Source: RGIG3009 sp045590855 (lineage in GTDB: Bacteria; Bacillota; Clostridia; Oscillospirales; Acutalibacteraceae). From it: a stretch of DNA of 29,908 nucleotides. A program made the position numbers and the translations under genes. Shown one piece after another: positions 16,301 to 21,815 of the stretch (positions within the stretch are counted from its first letter, which is position 1; each line of letters starts with the position of its first letter). The DNA lies in the NCBI GenBank assembly GCA_045590855.1, contig JAZNRV010000033.1, forward strand, positions 1 to 29,908. The letters run 5' to 3'. The notes beneath the pieces were generated by a model that worked only from the letters and a program-made list of their open reading frames with translations, had not been told where the DNA came from and made no database searches.

Positions 16301-16848
16301 ACACCGATAATGTGGGAATAAATTGTACCTCCCGAACATTGCGACAAGTACGGGGCGACGTATTCCGTAAACATCAAGGTCAGTTCATACGGCGGACCGG
16401 GCAACAAAATGACGTGCTTGCCGTCTTTTTGTACAACGCAACCGGGCGCGGTGCCGCGGTCGTTGGGCAGCACGGTACACCCTTGCGGTAACAACGCTTG
16501 TTTGCGGTTGTTTTCGGTGTATTCTTTGCCGGTACTGGCAAAATATTCTTGAATGCGCCCTAAACTTTCCTCGTGCAATTCGAGCGGCAAGCCCAAAACT
16601 TCGGCCGCCACCTCACGCGTGACATCGTCTTCCGTGGGACCGAGCCCCCCTGTCAAAATGACCATGTCACACCGCGAAAGCGCGGTTTTTAGGGTTTGTT
16701 GTAAACGTTCCTTGTTGTCGCCTACCGTGGATTGATACAAAATATCAATCCCGTAAGCGGCAAGCTCACGCGACAAAAACTGACTGTTGGAATTGAGAAT
16801 ATCCCCGAGTAGCAGTTCGGTTCCGACCGAAATAATTTCCGCATTCAT
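13396..16848 (-). CDS. cinA: CinA - membrane segment - degenerate class B sortase - Thr-rich linker - SpoIID fusion protein
   Basis: The protein has 1150 residues. Residues 1 to about 412 are a full CinA: the MoCF-like domain (SVGTELLLGDILNSNSQFL, TGGLGPTEDDVT) plus the NMN deamidase domain (TAESCTAGILSGKL, GITGVAGP). A Lys/Arg-rich stretch and one transmembrane helix follow (about 446-466, WLSAILVLLIAAVFFAY). Residues about 470-697 have a class B sortase fold, but the catalytic His is Asn576 (VFGNNLGDGQ) and the Cys is Thr673 (LLLTTTID); Arg682 remains. Residues about 720-800 are Thr-rich. Residues about 818-1150 are a SpoIID/LytB domain with TEAQKAQAVASYTY and GHGVGLSQMGA, related to peptidoglycan-denuding lytic transglycosylase. 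The likely topology is CinA inside, the rest outside. The ATG at 16848 has GAGGTG 6 nt upstream; the in-frame GTG at 16857 lies within that RBS. One assembly-independent check is that the frame runs unbroken through all joins. Confidence 0.88.
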   Translation of the reverse strand: MNAEIISVGTELLLGDILNSNSQFLSRELAAYGIDILYQSTVGDNKERLQQTLKTALSRCDMVILTGGLGPTEDDVTREVAAEVLGLPLELHEESLGRIQEYFASTGKEYTENNRKQALLPQGCTVLPNDRGTAPGCVVQKDGKHVILLPGPPYELTLMFTEYVAPYLSQCSGGTIYSHIIGVFGIAESAIGERLQDLMANSNPTVAPYAKEGEVIVRVTAKAATKDEADAMCEPIIAEICDRLGNAVYGVDAGNLSKRVVTLLSENNMKIATAESCTAGILSGKLTEVSGASRVFECGVAAYSKEIKHQVLGVDEIILEEKGAVSPETAGAMANGARLVGKADIGIGITGVAGPETSEGKAVGTVYVALADEKRVWVKKILAGHNDEDREHIRHIATSYALDMTRRYLEALPGVMAGGQLWEQLPPVERTVVPTVSKAKRRARFWQWLSAILVLLIAAVFFAYTQLYVPYRNEQRFNELLAIYTDSQPTENPSVDYPAGILTQFMSLYQGNDDIRGWLTVAGTRINYPVMEEPSFDYYQSHDFYGKSSSYGVPYVAGGVRFEAGLTPQTVTVFGNNLGDGQMFSALENYTQMNFLREHATLNMSTLYQENHYKIFAVMLVDDTDKEEFDYDNATFEDEEDFLYHITQIRMRSLFDTPVDVMEGDRLLLLTTTIDYGYEGARVVVAARKVRTGESRENDLSKARVNRSVHMPKGWLAQQDATTTESTTTTGEAMTTTTETTTATTESTTTTTTAETTTSSKPTVTTTTTTTTTTKKPTTTTTETTTQVTTVPTTTTTATPVTPPPAGAEQGTVAGTIAEQDFLSLVAVKNTGIKDEVLADCTDENGIIRPKTKEQLQRLLTHIVKVELGSASAMVNSTEAQKAQAVASYTYILRYCAGGGVYPYTFKTLNLSNKTDKKIYDAVGEVVGVKLLDLSKGSLSQMFCYTPYSAASGGYTSSCHRVWTANLPYVQSVVSKYDDALTYAKYRGPGNFVNTVTLTRDALYEKVRAWVKAQNPNATMPEEQFTTDNAVLPLRALSYDGDGSAGEGDAWNAVYHTNFYYLDANGNKKVITGHQMRTILGLRSHAFRTSYDAATQTVTITTQGYGHGVGLSQMGAVGYANEEGWTYVQILRHYYSVTDKSDHQVVLPKW

Positions 16849-16866
16849 GGTTTTCACCTCTGGTTG

Positions 16867-18033
16867 TCAGATTTTTCGATATCGTACTCTTGCAACGGCT
16901 TCTTCTATGAGTTCGTCTACCGCGAGTGCCGCTTCCGCCGCTTGTAGTTCCTCGATGCGGGGGCGGGTGCGCGGGTGGCGCGGGGTAAACACCGTACAGC
17001 AATCTTCGTACGGTTGAATGGAAATGTCAAACGTGTCAATGCGCCGCGAAATCGCGATGATTTCTTCTTTGTCCATGCCGATAACGGGGCGCAAAACGGG
17101 CAAATCGGCTACCGCGTCGGTACAAACAAGCGCGGGGAGCGTTTGGCTGGCAACTTGCCCCACGCTTTCCCCCGTAATCAGTGCACAGCATTCGTTTTGC
17201 TGTGCTAAGCGCGTGGCAATGCGCATCATAAAACGGCGCATTATCAAGGTGAACAGTTCTTCGGGGCAATGTTTGCCGATTTCTTCTTGAATGTGCGTAA
17301 ACGGGACAATAGCAAGTGACATGCGCCCCGCGTATTCGCCCACCTTTTCGAGCAAGGAAACCACTTTCATTTCCGCGCGCTCGCTGGTGTATGGCGGGGA
17401 AGCAAAATGAACACCAAAAAGCGAAATGCCGCGTTTTGCCATCATGTACGCGGCAACGGGGGAATCGATACCGCCCGAAATCAAAATGGCGGCTTTTCCA
17501 CCCGTACCCACCGGCATACCGCCCGCACCTTGTTGTTGCGGTCCATGAATGTAGGCACCAAAATCGCGTACCTCCACCCAAACGGTGACCTCGGGGGTGT
17601 GAACGTCTACCGTCAGGTGCGGGAACGCTTGAAGCAATGCGCCGCCCACTTCGGCACAAATTTGCGGGGATGTCAGCGGGAATTGCTTATCCGCGCGTTT
17701 GGCTTCCACCTTGAAAGTGCGCGCCGCAGAAAGCGACGGTGCCAAATATTCTGCCGCTGCCGCTTTGATGGCATCCAAATCCTTTTCCACCACGCACGCG
17801 CGGGAAAAGGCGGAAATGCCAAACACCTTGGCAACACAGTCGCTGACAGTATCCCAATCGGTTACCTCGTCACGCGGTTCAATATACACGGTGGATTGCG
17901 CTTTGCGGAACGTAAAATTCCCCACCGCACGTAAACGATGGCGCAAGTTTTTGAGCAATACTTCTTCAAACGTACTGCGGTTTAAACCTTTGAGCGCCAA
18001 TTCGCCGTTTTTTATCAGAATAATTTCATTCAT
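16867..18033 (-). CDS. thiI: tRNA 4-thiouridine synthetase ThiI (no rhodanese domain)
   Basis: This 388-residue protein adenylates U8 of tRNA and inserts sulfur; in some bacteria it also feeds thiazole synthesis. It has an N-terminal ferredoxin-like region, a THUMP domain (about 60-165) and a PP-loop SGGIDSPVAAYMM near residue 185. It ends soon after EDCCTVFTPRHP and lacks the C-terminal rhodanese domain of the E. coli protein, as in Bacillus-type ThiI, which takes sulfur directly from a dedicated cysteine desulfurase. That partner is plausibly the NifS at 19995-21125. The gene ends 18 nt before the cinA fusion, probably the same transcript. Confidence 0.94.
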   Translation of the reverse strand: MNEIILIKNGELALKGLNRSTFEEVLLKNLRHRLRAVGNFTFRKAQSTVYIEPRDEVTDWDTVSDCVAKVFGISAFSRACVVEKDLDAIKAAAAEYLAPSLSAARTFKVEAKRADKQFPLTSPQICAEVGGALLQAFPHLTVDVHTPEVTVWVEVRDFGAYIHGPQQQGAGGMPVGTGGKAAILISGGIDSPVAAYMMAKRGISLFGVHFASPPYTSERAEMKVVSLLEKVGEYAGRMSLAIVPFTHIQEEIGKHCPEELFTLIMRRFMMRIATRLAQQNECCALITGESVGQVASQTLPALVCTDAVADLPVLRPVIGMDKEEIIAISRRIDTFDISIQPYEDCCTVFTPRHPRTRPRIEELQAAEAALAVDELIEEAVARVRYRKI

Positions 18034-18065
18034 TTATTCTACCCTCTCGTCTGTAATTTTTTAGG

Positions 18066-18401
18066 TCAGCAAAGTTCAATACCAACAACACCGTATTTAT
18101 TCTGCTCTTCCAAAGAATAATATTGTTCCATATCAGATGGCTTTGCATTGTCAACATTTTCAGTTGTGTATCCACATTTTAGAAGAGGTAACGATTTGTA
18201 TAATTCTTCGAAACTATCAAAGCGATGCAATTTCACAACCAATGTATCGAAGGTTTCTCCGGAAGTATTATTGGTAAAGACAACTTTATCCCCTATTTTG
18301 ATTTGCTGACGTTTCTCATCAAACAAGCGACATTCGATTGTTTTTTCTCCACTCTTAATCATTTCAAATGGAACGGGGTTTAGTTTCATATTGTGTTTCA
18401 T
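18066..18401 (-). CDS. ASCH-domain protein (putative RNA-binding)
   Basis: This 111-residue protein starts MKHNMKLNPVPFEMIKSGEK and contains the IECRLFDEKRQQIKIGD and F-E-E-L-Y-K-SLPLLKCGYT features of small ASCH-domain proteins, a PUA-like fold. Members are thought to bind RNA or nucleotides, and their cellular roles are mostly unknown. It lies 32 nt upstream of thiI and 26 nt downstream of the four-helix-bundle gene. The base composition is clearly more A/T-rich than thiI and sortase on either side, which suggests separate acquisition. No toxin-antitoxin partner can be recognised. Confidence 0.75.
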   Translation of the reverse strand: MKHNMKLNPVPFEMIKSGEKTIECRLFDEKRQQIKIGDKVVFTNNTSGETFDTLVVKLHRFDSFEELYKSLPLLKCGYTTENVDNAKPSDMEQYYSLEEQNKYGVVGIELC

Positions 18402-18427
18402 TTGGCAATTATCCTAACACTTTTAAC

Positions 18428-18775
18428 TCAACTATTTTTTGCCTTAACAGTAGTAATAGAAGCAATGAGTTTTCTTCTTATAGTTCCACATTTATTTAAA
18501 AGCTTTTTATAGGTAGTTTCATCAATACTGTTAATTTTGAAAAGTATTTCAAGCCAATATTCGGTTTCATAACATTCTTTTAATGCAATTTCCATTTTAC
18601 TGATAAAATCCAACTTACTTTGAGCATATTTTGCTTCGTGCGAATTTGCACCTATTGAAGAACATGAGCGTAATAATTGTTTTAGAAAAAGCGCTCGTTC
18701 TTTAATATCATCACATATGGCGGTTATTTCAACGGTTAATTCAATTGCCATTTCTTTAATCGTTTTTTCTGCCAT
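18428..18775 (-). CDS. Four-helix-bundle protein (S23 / IVP-like family)
   Basis: This 115-residue, all-helical protein has the arrangement of the small four-helix-bundle family first met as ORFs in 23S rRNA intervening sequences and related to Avd of diversity-generating retroelements: LTVEITAICDDIKERALFLKQLLRSCSSIGANSHEA followed by a YWLEILFKI-type helix. The SSIGANSHEA turn is the family's best signature. GGAG lies about 8 nt before the ATG, and that RBS directly borders the mini-hairpin array at 18790. No rRNA, reverse transcriptase or variable repeat is nearby. It is A/T-rich like the following ASCH gene. Function unknown. Confidence 0.75.
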   Translation of the reverse strand: MAEKTIKEMAIELTVEITAICDDIKERALFLKQLLRSCSSIGANSHEAKYAQSKLDFISKMEIALKECYETEYWLEILFKINSIDETTYKKLLNKCGTIRRKLIASITTVKAKNS

Positions 18776-18789
18776 CTTTTATCTCCTTT

Positions 18790-18992
18790 TGCGATATACT
18801 CGCTTTGCTCGTGCGATATATTTGTTTACCAAATGCGATATAACTTCACTTCGTTCGTTGCGATATAATATAAATTCCTATCCGTGTCCCGAAGGGGCAT
18901 ATCGCATCGAAGATATATCGCATACGGAGTATATATCGCAAATTCCGTTAGGAATTTATATCGCTGTGTATCTTTGCAAAGCAAAGATACAC
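18790..18992. repeat. Mini-hairpin array with eight TGCGATAT/ATATCGCA separators
   Basis: TGCGATAT occurs at 18790, 18812, 18834 and 18859, and the inverted word ATATCGCA at 18899, 18915, 18933, with ATATCGCT at 18958. Between them lie short palindromes, some perfect (TTTG-TTTAC-CAAA, CCC-GAA-GGG, ATC-GAA-GAT, ATAC-GGA-GTAT, AATTCC-GTTA-GGAATT) and two imperfect. The array ends in a perfect 12-bp hairpin (18966-18977 with 18981-18992, AAA loop) 2 nt from the sortase stop. ATATAAATTCC (18868-18878) also pairs with GGAATTTATAT (18951-18961). It occupies the space between the sortase stop and the four-helix gene RBS. Confidence 0.9.
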
Positions 18993-18994
18993 GT

Positions 18995-19990
18995 TCAACG
19001 ATATTCTTCGGGTAATTCTTTTTTGGTCGCGACGTACCACATTTTGGGCATTAACACATCGTCGTTGCGAATGGTTTTGGTGGTATCCACCGCGGGGTCT
19101 TCCCCCTCGCGCACGCGGCGCGCGACAATAACGGTGCGGCCGTCGGTTAATTTGGTTTCGCGTTTGTTGGAGCAAGTTGACAAGGTGATAATTTCATCGG
19201 TTTTTTGGACATCCACGTCACCGAAATCAAACAGCGAACGACGACGAATTTCTTCGGTAAATTCCAAAAACGAATTATCGGTGAATTTGGTGCGCAGGTA
19301 GTTGAACATTTTTTCTTCTTTGTTTGCCGCGTTGATAATCATAACGGCAAATACTTTGTAGGTCCGTTGTTCCCCGTACCACGTATCCAACGTCAGCGTG
19401 GTCAGGCGGCGCGCATAGTTCACGTTGCCCGTTGCGAGCAAATTAAAATGAGAAAACATAAGCCCACTGTTTAAGTTGTGTCCGTAAATAATCAGATTAC
19501 GGTTTGTGGCATCCGCCGACAAGTCGTTGCGGTAATCGAAGTACAATGTTCCCGCTTTTTCGGGTTGTTTTAAATAGTTTCTGCTTAAATAAAAGTCATT
19601 ATCTGCCGCTTGTACCACGGGGTTATCAATAGCGCCGTTGAACAAATCGTCCCCCGTGGTGGCAAAGGTAAGCCACGCTTTGATATCTTGATTGCGGCGA
19701 TAAAGCGAGTAAAAAGACTCGTCCATTTCCTCGGGGTAAACAACGGGGGCGTCCTCCCCCGCGTCGGGTGTTTGCGGTGTTTCATTTTGTTCGGTGTGGT
19801 ACCAATCTTGCGCTTGTTGCGTGATTTTTTGCGTGTGATAGGGTTGCAGCAACAAATCGTCAATCAAATACCCCGCACAACCGATAAACACCACCAAAGC
19901 CAGCAAAAACGACAGTTTGCGAATCCATTCGCGTTTGCTGTCGCCACCGACGGGAATGATGGTTTTGAGAAATTGAAAGACTTTGTTCAT
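18995..19990 (-). CDS. srtB: Class B sortase, catalytically complete
   Basis: This 331-residue membrane transpeptidase would attach surface proteins to the cell wall or to other proteins. An N-terminal helix (about 25-48) anchors it. The sortase core carries His171 (LIIYGHNLNSG), Cys273 (ITLSTCSN) and Arg285 (DGRTVIVARRV), the full catalytic set. The tail NDDVLMPKMWYV resembles RSVHMPKGWLA after the pseudosortase domain of the cinA fusion, so the two are paralogues. It begins 4 nt after nifS ends, with GGAG 11 nt upstream. No substrate with a clear class B sorting motif is in this window. Confidence 0.93.
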   Translation of the reverse strand: MNKVFQFLKTIIPVGGDSKREWIRKLSFLLALVVFIGCAGYLIDDLLLQPYHTQKITQQAQDWYHTEQNETPQTPDAGEDAPVVYPEEMDESFYSLYRRNQDIKAWLTFATTGDDLFNGAIDNPVVQAADNDFYLSRNYLKQPEKAGTLYFDYRNDLSADATNRNLIIYGHNLNSGLMFSHFNLLATGNVNYARRLTTLTLDTWYGEQRTYKVFAVMIINAANKEEKMFNYLRTKFTDNSFLEFTEEIRRRSLFDFGDVDVQKTDEIITLSTCSNKRETKLTDGRTVIVARRVREGEDPAVDTTKTIRNDDVLMPKMWYVATKKELPEEYR

Positions 19991-19994
19991 CCGT

Positions 19995-21125
19995 TTATTT
20001 TCTCCTTTGTAACGTGGCGGTGGCTTCTTTCAGTGCCGCCACCAAGGCGTGTATCTCCTCTTTTTGGTTGTGATACGAAAAACTGATGCGCAACGAACTG
20101 TCAATTTCGCGTTCGGGCAAACCCAAAGCGGTGAGAACGGGGCTGCGTTTGCCTTTGGAACACGCCGACCCGCCCGAAACAAAAATCCCGCGCGATGCCA
20201 AAAAGTGTACCAACGTTTCACTGCGAAATCCCAAAAGCGAAAAGTTGACAATGTACGGTACGCAGTTTGCAGGCAAGTGCAAGCGTACATCGGGTAACGC
20301 TTCCAGTTCCGAAAGCAAAGTTTGGCGCAATTCGGTGTAGTGTTTTTCTTGTTGGGCAAAAGAGGCTACCTCTGCCGCGGCGGCACCAAAGCCGACAATG
20401 GCAGGGACCGGCTCGGTACCCGAGCGCAAACCGCGTTCTTGCCCGCCGCCGAGTGCGCGGGGCAACAAACGGACACTTTTGCGAACATACAGCGCGCCCA
20501 CCCCTTTGGGGCCGTGCAGTTTGTGACCGCTGACAGAAAGCATGTCCACACCCCAGCGTTCGGCAAACAACGGCAGTTTACCCGCGGCTTGCACGCAGTC
20601 GGTATGAAACAACGCCCCCGGTGAGCATCGTTTGACCGCCGACGCCATGGCGGGAATATCAAAACGGGCGCCCGTTTCGTTGTTGACGGCCATGATGCTG
20701 ACGAGCGTGGTGTCGGCACTGCAAGCGTTTGCCACTTGTTCGGGTGTGACAACGCCATTTTCATTAGGGACAAGGCGCACAACCGACCAGCCTTGTTTTT
20801 CCAGTTCATCAAAGCACGCCGACACCGACGGATGTTCCACCGCGGTGGTGACCGCCACGTGCGGACAACGGTTTTTTGCCGCCGCACCGCCCAAGATGGC
20901 CAAGTTATTCGCCTCGGTCCCGCTGCCGGTGAAAACCACTTGGTCAGCCGAAGCACCTATCAGCCGTGCGACGGCACCCCGCGCGGCAGTGACGGCAGAC
21001 TCTGCCTCGACACCCAAGGTGTGCAACGAGGAGGGATTGCCGTACCCTTGTGTCATGACCTGCACCATCGCCTGAGCCACCGACGGCAAAACGGCGGTGG
21101 TAGCGCTGTTATCCAAATAAATCAC
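19995..21125 (-). CDS. nifS: Cysteine desulfurase (NifS/IscS family)
   Basis: This 376-residue PLP enzyme takes sulfur from cysteine to give persulfide. Features are the family start IYLDNSATT, the PLP-contacting TEANN and EHPSV regions, the PLP Lys in SVSGHKLHGPKG and the catalytic Cys in SGGSACSKGKRSP. The start is GTG at 21125, fixed by the family N-terminus and by GGGGG 7 nt upstream; an in-frame ATG at 21200 would lie upstream of the promoter. It heads the transcript srtB-(array)-thiI and is the likely sulfur donor to ThiI. The SufCB pair 4.7 kb away has no desulfurase of its own in this window. Confidence 0.94.
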   Translation of the reverse strand: MIYLDNSATTAVLPSVAQAMVQVMTQGYGNPSSLHTLGVEAESAVTAARGAVARLIGASADQVVFTGSGTEANNLAILGGAAAKNRCPHVAVTTAVEHPSVSACFDELEKQGWSVVRLVPNENGVVTPEQVANACSADTTLVSIMAVNNETGARFDIPAMASAVKRCSPGALFHTDCVQAAGKLPLFAERWGVDMLSVSGHKLHGPKGVGALYVRKSVRLLPRALGGGQERGLRSGTEPVPAIVGFGAAAAEVASFAQQEKHYTELRQTLLSELEALPDVRLHLPANCVPYIVNFSLLGFRSETLVHFLASRGIFVSGGSACSKGKRSPVLTALGLPEREIDSSLRISFSYHNQKEEIHALVAALKEATATLQRRK

Positions 21126-21161
21126 GGCAAATCCCCCTTCCAATAAGCAATAATTATATAC

Positions 21162-21190
21162 AGTATAGCATACTTTTTGAAAAGATACAA
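21162..21190 (-). promoter_or_regulatory. Sigma-A type promoter of nifS
   Basis: Minus strand -35 TTGTAT (21185-21190), 17-nt spacer, -10 TATACT (21162-21167), about 37 nt upstream of the GTG start. Confidence 0.75.
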
Positions 21191-21229
21191 CCCTCTGCAA
21201 AAAGGGAGCATCTTTGACTGCACAAGTAC

Positions 21230-21257
21230 AAAAATGGGAGCAGATTTCTCTGCCCCC
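21230..21257 (-). terminator. Terminator downstream of gtrA
   Basis: GGGGGCAGA-GAAA-TCTGCTCCC on the minus strand (8 of 9 pairs) is followed by A and five T. It lies 124 nt after the gtrA stop and would end the glycan-gene transcript before the nifS promoter. Between it and gtrA I see no other feature. Confidence 0.65.
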
Positions 21258-21381
21258 AAAAACTTGTTATATGTTAGTTGGATTTTAACATTATTGTGCA
21301 AACCGAGTTGAATAAAAACCATCAAAATTCGATGCTTATATGGGTTTTAAGCGGTTTGCTTAATTCTTTTTCTGTTATCCC

Positions 21382-21792
21382 TTAACGCTTTTTGTAAACA
21401 ATCAATTTACTTAACAGGTAATTCATAATAATAACAATAATTTGAAATACTGTTTTTACGAGAAACGAGTTCAAGGAGTATACAGTGACAAAGATATGAA
21501 CACCTACAAATTCAATTAGCATTGTCAACAGTCGCGAGAGCAAAAAAGTTAAAAATTCCTTGATACGGTCTATAATTGTAAGTCCTTTTGTTTCAAAGAC
21601 AAAGTATGTGTTAACAAAATAAGCGAAAACTAATGCAATAACAATTGATAAGGAGTTACATAAATCAACACTCCACTCTGTTATTATGGACAACATAGCG
21701 AAGCTAACCATGTTTGCCATTACTGTTAGTCCACCAAAAAATACATACCGGACGATTAAGTTATTCTTTAGTTTCGCAATAAATTTCTTCAT
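21382..21792 (-). CDS. GtrA-family membrane protein
   Basis: This 136-residue protein has four predicted transmembrane helices and the GtrA pattern: VRYVFFGGLTVMANMVSF at the start, the FAYFVNTYFVF motif after helix 2, and a basic KLIVYKKR end. GtrA proteins are thought to move or present polyprenyl-linked sugars across the membrane. It follows the membrane glycosyltransferase-like gene by 23 nt and closes the UbiA-HAD-GT-GtrA block, which makes a role with a lipid-linked sugar likely. The composition is A/T-rich, like its block. Confidence 0.85.
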   Translation of the reverse strand: MKKFIAKLKNNLIVRYVFFGGLTVMANMVSFAMLSIITEWSVDLCNSLSIVIALVFAYFVNTYFVFETKGLTIIDRIKEFLTFLLSRLLTMLIEFVGVHIFVTVYSLNSFLVKTVFQIIVIIMNYLLSKLIVYKKR

Positions 21793-21815
21793 ACCTTCTC
21801 TTATCTAAACCCCTA

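Noticed and set aside
18428..18992. Diversity-generating retroelement (Avd-like protein plus repeats)
   Set aside because: No reverse transcriptase and no template/variable repeat pair is present; the repeats are hairpin separators.
21126..21325. Short open frame upstream of nifS on the minus strand
   Set aside because: It crosses the nifS promoter and the gtrA terminator and has no RBS; treated as noncoding.
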